Shown here: positions 6,886 through 12,827 of the stretch, piece after piece | Position numbering within the stretch: the first letter of the stretch is position 1 | How the letters are laid out: every line of letters starts with the position of its first letter | NCBI GenBank assembly: GCA_965603365.1 | Contig: CBFDCR010000102.1 | Span: 1 to 14,522 of the forward strand | Source of the DNA: JAHELQ01 sp965603365 | Lineage (GTDB): Bacteria; Acidobacteriota; Aminicenantia; UBA2199 | DNA: 14,522 bases | Direction of reading: 5' to 3' | The notes under the pieces: model-generated | Database searches by the model: none | Told to the model about the DNA's origin: nothing | What the model saw: only the letters and a program-made list of their open reading frames with translations | Translations under genes and position numbers: made by a program

Positions 6886-7946
6886 CTATCCGCCTCCTCC
6901 TTAGAGCTTAAATCAAAAAAAAGTCCCTTCAACTTTTTTTTGAAGGCTAAAATCCTGGTAATGGCCATTAAATCCAGGATAAAAATAAAGTCATTGTGCT
7001 TAAAGATTAACCGCTTCCTGCCATTACAATGACATTCGAGATCGATAGGCTGACCTGAATGGAGTTCATGCTTGATCTTTTCGCCAATGGTCCACAAGTA
7101 GATACCGGCATTCAAGACAGCCTCATCATAATCTTTTGAAGATGCGGTCAAGACTTCACCTTCGGCATCGGTGATAATATAGTTTTCTACCTCCTTAAGA
7201 GAATCGAGTCGTCCCCTGACAACGGACAAAAAATTCCGGGAATCCGGCTCACCGTTCCTGAAGTGGTTGTCCTTCTCATCCTTTCTTCGGGACGCCTCCA
7301 TGACCATTTCCATCAGGGACATGTTTATCTTATTTTCTTTTTGGTGTTTGATATACTCGATGCATATCTCCCGATCCTCATCTAAGGAGTCGATACATGC
7401 TTCCAGCGCTTCCTCGGTGGAGAGCCCCTTTACCTGGATGTCCATCAGTCTGCCGTTCTTAAAGAAGATCCTTCCGCACTCTTTTCCTATATTTAATATC
7501 AGGATACCCGTTCTTTTTTCCATCTCAATGAGCTGCAGCATGGACGAGATGCCAAAATTTTTAATTAAATCTGCCCTTTCCCTGTTTCTCATGACCTCAT
7601 CCACGGTTGCCGCCGCCCGCTTCGACAGGATGGGTTTTTTCAAGAAATCGATGATGCCGAAATTTTTTATCTCGTTACTGCTCTCCTCTTGCCTGGTGTC
7701 GGACAGGACAATAACCGGCAGCCACATCCCCCGCTTCTGTAGTTCGATTAAGACCCCGAGACCGTCTATGTTGGGTATCTGCACATCGAGAATCATCAGT
7801 TCAATCTGCCCGTTTTCCAATAATGCCAATGCCCCCTGGCCATCATGAGCCGTTTTTACTTCATAATGATCGTCAGCTAACTTCTCCTTCAGACTCTGGA
7901 CTACATCCGGCTCATCGTCAACAATTAATATCGTGTGTCGATTCAT
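6882..7946 (-). CDS. Response regulator: receiver + PATAN (DUF4388) + C-terminal Roadblock-like domain
   Basis: A 354-residue cytoplasmic protein, first gene of the cluster. The receiver domain (about 4-122) keeps the full active site: D10/D11, phospho-acceptor D54 (MILDVQIPN), S82 and K104 (LKKP). Residues about 130-220 fit a PATAN/DUF4388 module (SSMLQLIEMEKRTGILIL...GRIFFKNGRLMDIQV), a protein-interaction domain first named in cyanobacterial PatA. Residues about 236-345 form a Roadblock-like domain paralogous to the small protein encoded downstream. There is no DNA-binding or enzymatic output, so phosphorylation presumably changes protein contacts. No cognate histidine kinase is in the window. 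The ATG at 7946 has GAGGA upstream, and a candidate promoter lies about 100 bases further upstream. The next gene overlaps by 4 nt. Receiver assignment is certain, PATAN likely, Roadblock by pattern. Confidence 0.88.
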   Translation of the reverse strand: MNRHTILIVDDEPDVVQSLKEKLADDHYEVKTAHDGQGALALLENGQIELMILDVQIPNIDGLGVLIELQKRGMWLPVIVLSDTRQEESSNEIKNFGIIDFLKKPILSKRAAATVDEVMRNRERADLIKNFGISSMLQLIEMEKRTGILILNIGKECGRIFFKNGRLMDIQVKGLSTEEALEACIDSLDEDREICIEYIKHQKENKINMSLMEMVMEASRRKDEKDNHFRNGEPDSRNFLSVVRGRLDSLKEVENYIITDAEGEVLTASSKDYDEAVLNAGIYLWTIGEKIKHELHSGQPIDLECHCNGRKRLIFKHNDFIFILDLMAITRILAFKKKLKGLFFDLSSKEEADR

Positions 7947-8040
7947 TACATTCCTCTATCTTTCCGTATACATTTAAACCTGAGAACTGCTCCTTGAATT
8001 AAACCAGAAGCGCATAAAAAAATGAAGCATGGATGATATG

Positions 8041-8063
8041 TTGAATTTTACAAAAAAAATCAA
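8041..8063. promoter_or_regulatory. Inverted repeat overlapping the operon promoter; candidate operator
   Basis: The arms TTGAATTTT (8041-8049) and AAAAATCAA (8055-8063) pair at 8 of 9 positions around a 5-nt centre. The repeat covers the -10 box and part of the spacer of the minus-strand promoter. A second, perfect 12-bp palindrome AAAATTAATTTT lies at 8078-8089, just upstream of the -35. Either could bind the divergent XRE regulator, but AT-rich sequence produces such dyads by chance. Confidence 0.35.
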
Positions 8064-8073
8064 AGAAAGTCTA
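8045..8073 (-). promoter_or_regulatory. Candidate sigma70 promoter for the signalling/export operon
   Basis: On the minus strand, TAGACT (8073-8068), a 17-nt spacer and TAAAAT (8050-8045) match the sigma70 pattern (4/6 and 5/6). This predicts a transcript starting near 8038 with a leader of about 90 nt before the response-regulator ATG. It faces the regulator promoter on the other strand, so one protein bound between them could control both. Confidence 0.45.
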
Positions 8074-8125
8074 TGATAAAATTAATTTTGCCCCAATTTT
8101 GACATTGAGTGAAAAAATAAAAAAC

Positions 8126-8154
8126 TTGAAATTGCCCGAAGTTTGGGGTATATT
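8126..8154 (+). promoter_or_regulatory. Strong sigma70-type promoter of the XRE regulator gene
   Basis: TTGAAA (8126-8131), a spacer of exactly 17 nt and TATATT (8149-8154) match the consensus well. The expected transcription start is near 8161, only about five bases before the ATG at 8166. The transcript would therefore be nearly leaderless and would lack room for a Shine-Dalgarno sequence. Confidence 0.6.
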
Positions 8155-8165
8155 TGCTACCTGGA

Positions 8166-8603
8166 ATGAAGGCAAACAAGGAACGCAAGTACGTTCAAAT
8201 CGGCTCGCGCTTGAGGGCGGTGCGGGAGCATCTGCATCTTACCCTCGAGGCCCTGAGCAAAGAGGCGGGCATATCCATTAGTTATCTCTCCGATGTCGAG
8301 CGGGGCTACACGCTTCCCAACGTCAAATATCTCAGGTATCTGCATGACCGCCAGCGCATCAACCTGAACTATATTTTCGGTTCCGACATTCGCATGATCA
8401 GGTCCCCGGAAGATGAACTGGTCGCCTGGAATCTGGCTAAATATGAGGAGGATGTGGTCGAACTGCTCCGCTGCATGGCCACCGTACCCCACCTCCTGTA
8501 CCAGATGCTGAGTTTTTTTTCCGAGTACAAGGTCACCCACAAAGAACTCATCGAGAATTATTTAATAAACAGAGACCAGCCAAACCACCAATTCCCCTAT
8601 TGA
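8166..8603 (+). CDS. XRE-family helix-turn-helix transcriptional regulator
   Basis: A 145-residue DNA-binding regulator. Residues about 12-65 form a Cro/CI-type helix-turn-helix (IGSRLRAVREHLHLTLEALS, then KEAGISISYLSDVERGYTLP) with the usual recognition-helix sequence SYLSDVERG. The remaining ~80 residues are helical (EEDVVELLRCMATVPHLLYQML) and could dimerise or sense a signal; no metal or ligand motif is visible. It is divergent from the eight-gene signalling/export operon and shares a 219-bp intergenic region with it, so it probably regulates that operon, itself, or both (inference). The frame is open from a TTG at 8154, but that codon falls within the -10 box of the best promoter, so I prefer the ATG at 8166, which lacks a good ribosome-binding site. 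The spacing of the HTH near the N-terminus is normal for either start. Confidence 0.85.
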   Translation: MKANKERKYVQIGSRLRAVREHLHLTLEALSKEAGISISYLSDVERGYTLPNVKYLRYLHDRQRINLNYIFGSDIRMIRSPEDELVAWNLAKYEEDVVELLRCMATVPHLLYQMLSFFSEYKVTHKELIENYLINRDQPNHQFPY

Positions 8604-8718
8604 CACCCCCTCCCCCTCCTGGAAAGTAAGTGGTCGAGTAGGACTCATGACGAAAAACGGGACAGTCCGGTAAAAAGCAAAAATGTGCGTGGGTGTGTGG
8701 ATGCGGCACTGGGGGTGG

Positions 8719-9240
8719 TTATTGGCGTTGGAATTTCATGGTTGACTCTGTATTGAAGAGTTTTTCGTTGGAGAGGTTCTTTTTGATGAATTTGTAGAGC
8801 TTTTTGGGGCGGGTCAGTTTATCTTTGAGGTCTGCGAATAGTTCGTCGCCGACGAATGTCAGGGTCAGCTCTCCTTCGGGGGAGAGGGCATATCTGCAAT
8901 AGACGAAGTTTTGCTCGCCGCCAGTCTCCAACTCCTGTAAGTTGAGAAAAGGGACCCCCTTTATCCTGACAATATAGGCCCTGACAATACTGCAATCATT
9001 TTTCTGACCGGATGTAATCGCATATTCCTTTTGGTTGAACCGTATAAACCGGAGATGTTGGGATTCTTCAGGCCGGCCTTCCGTCACCATCGATTCCCAT
9101 TCTCCCAAAAGCTGGGGGTCGAAAACCGCCTGTTTGACCGGCGCCAGCGGCACCCCGGAGTCATAGATGTTAAAGTCAAAACACCCGCTCATATAAAATA
9201 CCATCACCGCTGTTAAAAATACTTTTAAACAAGCCTTCAT
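8719..9240 (-). CDS. Predicted lipoprotein of unknown function
   Basis: A 173-residue protein with a type II signal peptide: positively charged start (MKACLK), hydrophobic core and lipobox MSGC with the lipidated cysteine at residue 20. The mature part begins FDFNIYDSGVPLAP and continues with DPQLLGEWESM and several beta-type stretches (EYAIT, AYIVRIKGVPFLNLQELE, GELTLTFVGDEL), suggesting a small beta-rich, perhaps lipocalin-like, domain. I do not recognise a family with confidence. The start is the ATG at 9240, with AGGAGG eight bases upstream; the frame extends to 9279 but would add a charged, non-signal N-terminus. It lies 35 nt after the isomerase stop and is probably the last gene of the aldolase operon. 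No terminator hairpin is obvious after it. Confidence 0.75.
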   Translation of the reverse strand: MKACLKVFLTAVMVFYMSGCFDFNIYDSGVPLAPVKQAVFDPQLLGEWESMVTEGRPEESQHLRFIRFNQKEYAITSGQKNDCSIVRAYIVRIKGVPFLNLQELETGGEQNFVYCRYALSPEGELTLTFVGDELFADLKDKLTRPKKLYKFIKKNLSNEKLFNTESTMKFQRQ

Positions 9241-9275
9241 TTTTCGTACCTCCTCTCTTTTTTCCCGATCCGTCC

Positions 9276-9836
9276 TCACGACTCGCTGCTTAAAAATTCG
9301 TTGACACTATTCGCATAACTACTGCGAACCATCTCCCGCTCCATAATGAACCAGGGGGTAAGGCTCGCCGGTTTCTCTTTAATTTGTGAATCCAGTTCCT
9401 GTAGATCGACAAATTTCCATTCAACGATCTCATCCGGATTGACTTTGATCAATCCGTCATACTTCCCGATATATACACCGCATATTTCTCTCTCTGCCCC
9501 TATGTCGAAGAACTTTTGGTGATATTGAAATGTATATAAATATTTCAGGACAGTATTGATACCCAATTCATTCTTCAAACAGCGTTGAGTCGCCGCATCT
9601 ATATGTTCACCCCGCCTCGGATGGCTGCAGCAGCTATTCGACCAATACATGGGCCATAGTCTTTTTTGGGCACTTCTTTTTTGAATAAGCAATTGTTTTC
9701 TGCTGTTGAATATAAAAATCGAAAAGGCCCGGTGCAGTATACCCTCGCCGTCGTGACAGATATCTTTGTCCTCATAGCCGACGATATGGTTCTGCCTGTT
9801 AACCACACAGAGTTGTTCCATTGTTGTCAAAGCCAT
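9276..9836 (-). CDS. idi: Isopentenyl-diphosphate delta-isomerase, type 1 (Nudix fold)
   Basis: This enzyme interconverts isopentenyl and dimethylallyl diphosphate in isoprenoid synthesis, in the cytoplasm. The 186 residues match the type 1 enzyme (E. coli Idi is 182). Metal ligands and catalytic groups can be placed by alignment from memory: H28 (DICHDG), H35 (LHRAF), the NSCCSHP block with catalytic C70 and H72, and E115/E117 in GAEREICG, where E117 matches the second catalytic residue. A Nudix-like helix is seen in GEHIDAATQRCLKNELGI. The ATG at 9836 overlaps the threonine aldolase stop by 10 nt; the in-frame ATG at 9821 is an alternative start, and neither has a clear ribosome-binding site, which points to translational coupling. 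The enzyme has no metabolic link to the aldolase upstream or the lipoprotein downstream. Confidence 0.93.
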   Translation of the reverse strand: MALTTMEQLCVVNRQNHIVGYEDKDICHDGEGILHRAFSIFIFNSRKQLLIQKRSAQKRLWPMYWSNSCCSHPRRGEHIDAATQRCLKNELGINTVLKYLYTFQYHQKFFDIGAEREICGVYIGKYDGLIKVNPDEIVEWKFVDLQELDSQIKEKPASLTPWFIMEREMVRSSYANSVNEFLSSES

Positions 9837-10879
9837 GATTTTTGACGGAAAATCTCGTGGATAGCCAATGTAGCGGTGTCGATGTCTTGGTCGTCGATAT
9901 CCTTGTGGGTGCAGAAGCGCACCAGGTCGGGGGGAAAGGGCAGGGCCAGGACCTTTTTTCCCTTGAGTCTCTCCAGGAAGGCGGCGATGTCCATAGTTTT
10001 GGGCCGCAGGATCATAAAATTGGTCTCCACCTCTTCGGGGTGGACCTCGATAGCCGGGATGTCGGCCAGATTTTCCGCCAATTTTTTGGCCCGGATGTGA
10101 TCCTCTTCCAGTCGGTCCACCATCTGTTCCAGGGCCACGATGCCGGCGGCCGCGATGATACCCACCTGGCGCATGCCGCCGCCCAGGTATTTGCGTACGT
10201 ACCTGGCCTCCTTGATAAATGCCTTCTTTCCCAGCAGCATGGAACCGATGGGTGCGGCCAGCCCCTTGGAGAGGCAGAACATAACCGAGTCGAACGGTTC
10301 CACAATGGGTTTAACATCCACCTTCAGGGCCATAGCCGCGTTAAATACCCGGGCCCCGTCTAAATGGAGGTGCAGGCGGTTTTCCCGGGCAAATCGGCCC
10401 ACCTGCCGGATATAATCCGGGCGCAGCACCGCACCGCCCCAGAGGTTGTGGGTATTTTCTAAGGCGATGACCTTTGTCTCCGGCATGTGTTCCCGCAGCG
10501 CCTTGTTCACGTTTTGTTTGAGGAGTTCCAGGGAAATTTCACCCCGGCGGGAGGGCAGGGTGCGGGGCAGGCTCCGGGCGATTCGCGACACGTTGCCGGC
10601 TTCGAAGTTGTATATGTGGCATTTCTCTTCGAGGATGACCTCTTTGCCCTCCCCGGCGGCCAGCGTGATGGCAATGGTATTGCCCATGGTACCGGAGGGT
10701 ACGAACAGGGCTGCTTCCATGCCCAGCCTGTCAGCAGCCAGCTCTTCCAACCGGTTGACGGTGGGGTCGTCGCCGTGAACGTCGTCGCCCACTTCGGCCT
10801 CGTACATGGCCCGCCGCATGTCGGGGGTGGGCCGGGTGACTGTATCGCTTCTAAAATCCGCTATTCCTTGATAAGACAT
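9827..10879 (-). CDS. ltaE: Low-specificity L-threonine aldolase
   Basis: This PLP-dependent cytoplasmic enzyme cleaves L-threonine or allo-threonine to glycine and acetaldehyde. Its 350 residues match the LtaE/GLY1 family in length. Visible landmarks are DFRSDTVTRPTP at the N-terminus, the VGDDVHGDDPTVNRLE block, FVPSGTMGN (phosphate binding), H88 in EKCHIYNFEAG (stacks on PLP in the family), HLDGAR (D174, R177) and the Schiff-base lysine K205 in FCLSKGLAAPIGS. The ATG at 10879 has AGGAGG ten bases upstream and a clear promoter further up. It heads a three-gene operon with the isomerase and the lipoprotein, with stop and start overlapping. Related beta-elimination enzymes of this fold exist, but the aldolase call is well supported. 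Confidence 0.93.
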   Translation of the reverse strand: MSYQGIADFRSDTVTRPTPDMRRAMYEAEVGDDVHGDDPTVNRLEELAADRLGMEAALFVPSGTMGNTIAITLAAGEGKEVILEEKCHIYNFEAGNVSRIARSLPRTLPSRRGEISLELLKQNVNKALREHMPETKVIALENTHNLWGGAVLRPDYIRQVGRFARENRLHLHLDGARVFNAAMALKVDVKPIVEPFDSVMFCLSKGLAAPIGSMLLGKKAFIKEARYVRKYLGGGMRQVGIIAAAGIVALEQMVDRLEEDHIRAKKLAENLADIPAIEVHPEEVETNFMILRPKTMDIAAFLERLKGKKVLALPFPPDLVRFCTHKDIDDQDIDTATLAIHEIFRQKSWL

Positions 10880-10926
10880 GGTTTTAAGTCCTCCTGAAAG
10901 TTTATCGTATAATCGTGTATTCGTGT

Positions 10927-10954
10927 ATTATAACAGTTTAGCGGCTAAGATCAA
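10927..10954 (-). promoter_or_regulatory. Sigma70-type promoter of the aldolase-isomerase-lipoprotein operon
   Basis: On the minus strand, TTGATC (10954-10949), a 16-nt spacer and a perfect TATAAT (10932-10927) lie about 45 bases upstream of the aldolase ATG. Between the -10 and the ribosome-binding site are two slightly different copies of a short CGAATACACGAT-like sequence. Confidence 0.65.
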
Positions 10955-11004
10955 AGGTGCTGGGGATATGAAACCGCTTTTGTAGCATCTGGACATGTCC
11001 CCGG

Positions 11005-11035
11005 AATGCCTTTGTATACTTGAATTTAAGGCATT
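11005..11035. other. 8-bp inverted repeat (possible hairpin or protein site)
   Basis: AATGCCTT (11005-11012) and AAGGCATT (11028-11035) are perfect inverted copies around a 15-nt loop that itself contains GTATAC. TTT follows on the plus strand. The stem is short and the loop long, so a terminator role is doubtful in this divergent region. A regulator-binding site or remnant of a repeat is equally possible. Confidence 0.35.
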
Positions 11036-11079
11036 TTTGTGGTAGCATCATTCCTTGAAAGATTCAGTATAGTACAGGT

Positions 11080-11114
11080 AAAACGGAAAAGTGAAAACGG
11101 AAAACGGAAAATGG
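11080..11114. repeat. Five-unit 7-nt tandem repeat
   Basis: Five consecutive heptamers read AAAACGG, AAAAGTG, AAAACGG, AAAACGG, AAAATGG. The array is upstream of the sugar operon (ATG at 11243). Such simple repeats can vary in copy number by slippage, and the phased A-tracts could bend DNA, though 7-nt phasing is not the helical repeat. Confidence 0.7.
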
Positions 11115-11190
11115 GAAACAGGTTTAGATAGAGAAGATACGGATTTTATCTTGTACTTCATACTTTATACAGATCGGTATTCGGAGTATA

Positions 11191-11206
11191 ACCCGATCAA
11201 TCGGGT
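11191..11206. promoter_or_regulatory. 16-bp palindrome upstream of the sugar operon; candidate operator
   Basis: ACCCGAT and ATCGGGT are perfect inverted arms around CA, lying 36 bp before the dehydrogenase ATG. The position suits a repressor site or a small leader hairpin. No regulator can be named. Confidence 0.35.
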
Positions 11207-11242
11207 AAGGGCGGGAGCCTATGGCGAGATGAGGAGTCTTGA

Positions 11243-12211
11243 ATGAAGAAGAATGTGGCCTTGGTCGGGGCCGGGAACTGGGGGAAAAACCATCTGCGCA
11301 ACCTGCTGGAGTTGGAAGTCCTGCACTCGGTGCTGGAAACGGATGAGAGTACCATAGAATTGAGAAAAAGGGATTTCCCCGGGCTGCAGTATACCCGGGA
11401 TGATCGTGATATTAAGGATAAAGCCGAAATCGAGGGGGTGGTGCTTTCCACGCCGGCGGCGACGCACTATCGACTGACAAAGGAGTACCTGCTGGCCGGT
11501 AAGGATGTGTTGGTGGAGAAACCGCTGGCTTTAACCGTGACAGAGGGAGAGGAGTTGGCGGCCCTGGCCCGGCAGCAGCAGCGTATTTTAATGGTGGGCC
11601 ACATCCTCCAGTACCACCCGGCAGTGGTGAAACTCAAAGAATTGGTGGATGAAGGCGTCCTGGGACAGATCCGTTATATCTATTCCAACCGCTTGAATAT
11701 CGGCAAGCTCAGGACAGAGGAGAATGTGTGGTGGAGTTTTGCTCCCCATGATATTTCCTTGATTTTGATGTTGATGGGTGGGGAAGAGCCTCTAAAAATT
11801 TCGGCTTCCGGCGGTGCCTACCTGAATACCGATATCTTTGACACCACCCTGACCTCCCTGGCGTTCCGAAATGGTGTCAGGAGCCATATTTTTGTGAGCT
11901 GGCTGCACCCCTTCAAGGAGCAGAAGCTGGTGGTGGTGGGCAGTGAGAAGATGGCGGTATTTGACGATGTCAGCCGGGAGAAATTGTTCATCTATCCCCA
12001 CAAGATCAAGTGGGAAAAAGGGAAAGTACCGGTGGCGGAAAAAGCGGATTTCGAGCCGGTGGATTTTGAGTACAAACAGCCGCTGATGGAGGAGTTGGCC
12101 CATTTTGTCGATTGTATGAAGAGTCGCCAAAGACCCCGGACCGACGGCATAGAGGCCATTAATGTGTTGAGGGTTCTGGAAGAGGCAGAGCGATCTTTAA
12201 AAAGTCTGTAG
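11243..12211 (+). CDS. Gfo/Idh/MocA-family NAD(P)-dependent sugar dehydrogenase, WbpB/WlbA-like
   Basis: A 322-residue cytoplasmic oxidoreductase. The N-terminal Rossmann fold has VGAGNWGKN (G9, G11, G14), and the family's VEKPLAL motif (E92, K93, P94) follows at the usual place, with FAPHDIS (H169, D170) in the catalytic C-terminal domain. Because the next gene is a WbpD/WlbB-like acetyltransferase, the best guess is oxidation of C3 of a UDP-N-acetyl-hexose or its uronic acid, the step before transamination to a 3-amino sugar. The ATG at 11243 has GAGGAG six bases upstream, and the stop is 4 nt before the next start. The aminotransferase (WbpE/WlbC) and the UDP-GlcNAc 6-dehydrogenase (WbpA) that complete the known pathway are not in the window. 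Family membership is certain; substrate is inferred from context. Confidence 0.88.
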   Translation: MKKNVALVGAGNWGKNHLRNLLELEVLHSVLETDESTIELRKRDFPGLQYTRDDRDIKDKAEIEGVVLSTPAATHYRLTKEYLLAGKDVLVEKPLALTVTEGEELAALARQQQRILMVGHILQYHPAVVKLKELVDEGVLGQIRYIYSNRLNIGKLRTEENVWWSFAPHDISLILMLMGGEEPLKISASGGAYLNTDIFDTTLTSLAFRNGVRSHIFVSWLHPFKEQKLVVVGSEKMAVFDDVSREKLFIYPHKIKWEKGKVPVAEKADFEPVDFEYKQPLMEELAHFVDCMKSRQRPRTDGIEAINVLRVLEEAERSLKSL

Positions 12212-12215
12212 TATT

Positions 12216-12818
12216 ATGATTGCGAAGAAAAACTATTTTGTGCATGAGAGTTCGTATGTGGACGGTGATGTGGAGATCGGCGAGGGGACCCGGATCTGGC
12301 ATTTCTGCCATATCCAGTCGGGTGCCCGGATCGGTAAGAATTGTTCTTTAGGCCAGAATGTCAATGTGGGCAACAATGTGAAAATCGGCACCAATGTAAA
12401 AATCCAGAACAACGTATCGGTCTACGAGGGGGTGGAACTTGAAGATTACGTGTTCTGCGGTCCCTCCATGGTGTTCACCAATATTCTCAATCCCAGATCC
12501 GAATTTCCCCAGCGGGGTTCGGCCTATTATATTAAAACCCTGGTCAAGAAAAGTGCCACTCTCGGTGCCAACGCCACCATCCTCTGCGGCCATACCATCG
12601 GCAGATACGCCTTTGTGGCCGCCGGCGCGGTGGTGACTGCCGACGTGCCCGACTATGCCCTGGTGATGGGCACACCGGCCAGGATCGCCGGCTGGATGTG
12701 CGCCTGCGCCGCCCGCCTGAACCTGACCGCCGACCCGGACTCCAGCGAAGAGGCGCAGTGTCCCAGATGCGGCCGCCGGTACGTCAAGAAGGGATTAACC
12801 GTCAACGAGACGGCTTGA
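12216..12818 (+). CDS. Left-handed beta-helix N-acetyltransferase, WbpD/WlbB-like
   Basis: A 200-residue acyltransferase expected to use acetyl-CoA to acetylate the 3-amino group of a nucleotide sugar for surface polysaccharide. Residues about 10-155 consist of hexapeptide repeats (e.g. VDGDVEIGEGTRIWHF, IGKNCSLGQNVNVGNNVKIG, ATLGANATILCGHTIG) interrupted by the loop VFTNILNPRSEFPQRG typical of WbpD/WlbB, and close with VMGTPARIAGW. The C-terminus carries four cysteines in CxC...CPRCG spacing (C162, C164, C182, C185), a likely small zinc ribbon. The ATG at 12216 lies 4 nt after the dehydrogenase stop with no clear ribosome-binding site, so translation is probably coupled. The carbamoyltransferase follows after 9 nt. 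Related QdtC/Pgl-type sugar acetyltransferases are alternatives, but the pairing with a WbpB-like enzyme favours the diamino-uronate route. Confidence 0.88.
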   Translation: MIAKKNYFVHESSYVDGDVEIGEGTRIWHFCHIQSGARIGKNCSLGQNVNVGNNVKIGTNVKIQNNVSVYEGVELEDYVFCGPSMVFTNILNPRSEFPQRGSAYYIKTLVKKSATLGANATILCGHTIGRYAFVAAGAVVTADVPDYALVMGTPARIAGWMCACAARLNLTADPDSSEEAQCPRCGRRYVKKGLTVNETA

Positions 12819-12827
12819 GAAGGTGAG

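Larger units (their letters stand above)
10880..11242. other. Gene-free divergent intergenic region
   Basis: About 360 bp separate the aldolase operon (minus) from the sugar operon (plus). I find no credible coding frame. It contains the aldolase promoter, a hairpin, a 7-nt tandem array and a 16-bp palindrome, each listed separately, and GTAGCATC occurs twice (10982 and 11042). No convincing sigma70 promoter for the sugar operon was found; TATAGT at 11068-11073 is a possible -10 without a good -35. Confidence 0.7.

Noticed and set aside
7267..7848. 193-codon plus-strand open frame
   Set aside because: It lies opposite the response regulator and is Ser/Ile-rich without domain pattern.
8041..8090. 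AT-rich tract as a replication origin or phage attachment site
   Set aside because: There are no DnaA-box cluster, iterons, integrase or tRNA nearby; the tract is explained by two divergent promoters.
8099..8281. 60-codon plus-strand frame upstream of the XRE gene
   Set aside because: It starts in the promoter region with a TTG, overlaps the XRE gene in another frame and has no ribosome-binding site.
8641..8668. GGACT...AGTCC inverted repeat after the XRE gene as a terminator or riboswitch
   Set aside because: It has only five base pairs with an 18-nt loop and no U-run; it matches no riboswitch core I recognise.
9842..10363. 173-codon plus-strand open frame
   Set aside because: It is antisense to the well-supported threonine aldolase, with a composition (Gly/His/Gln-rich) typical of shadow frames.
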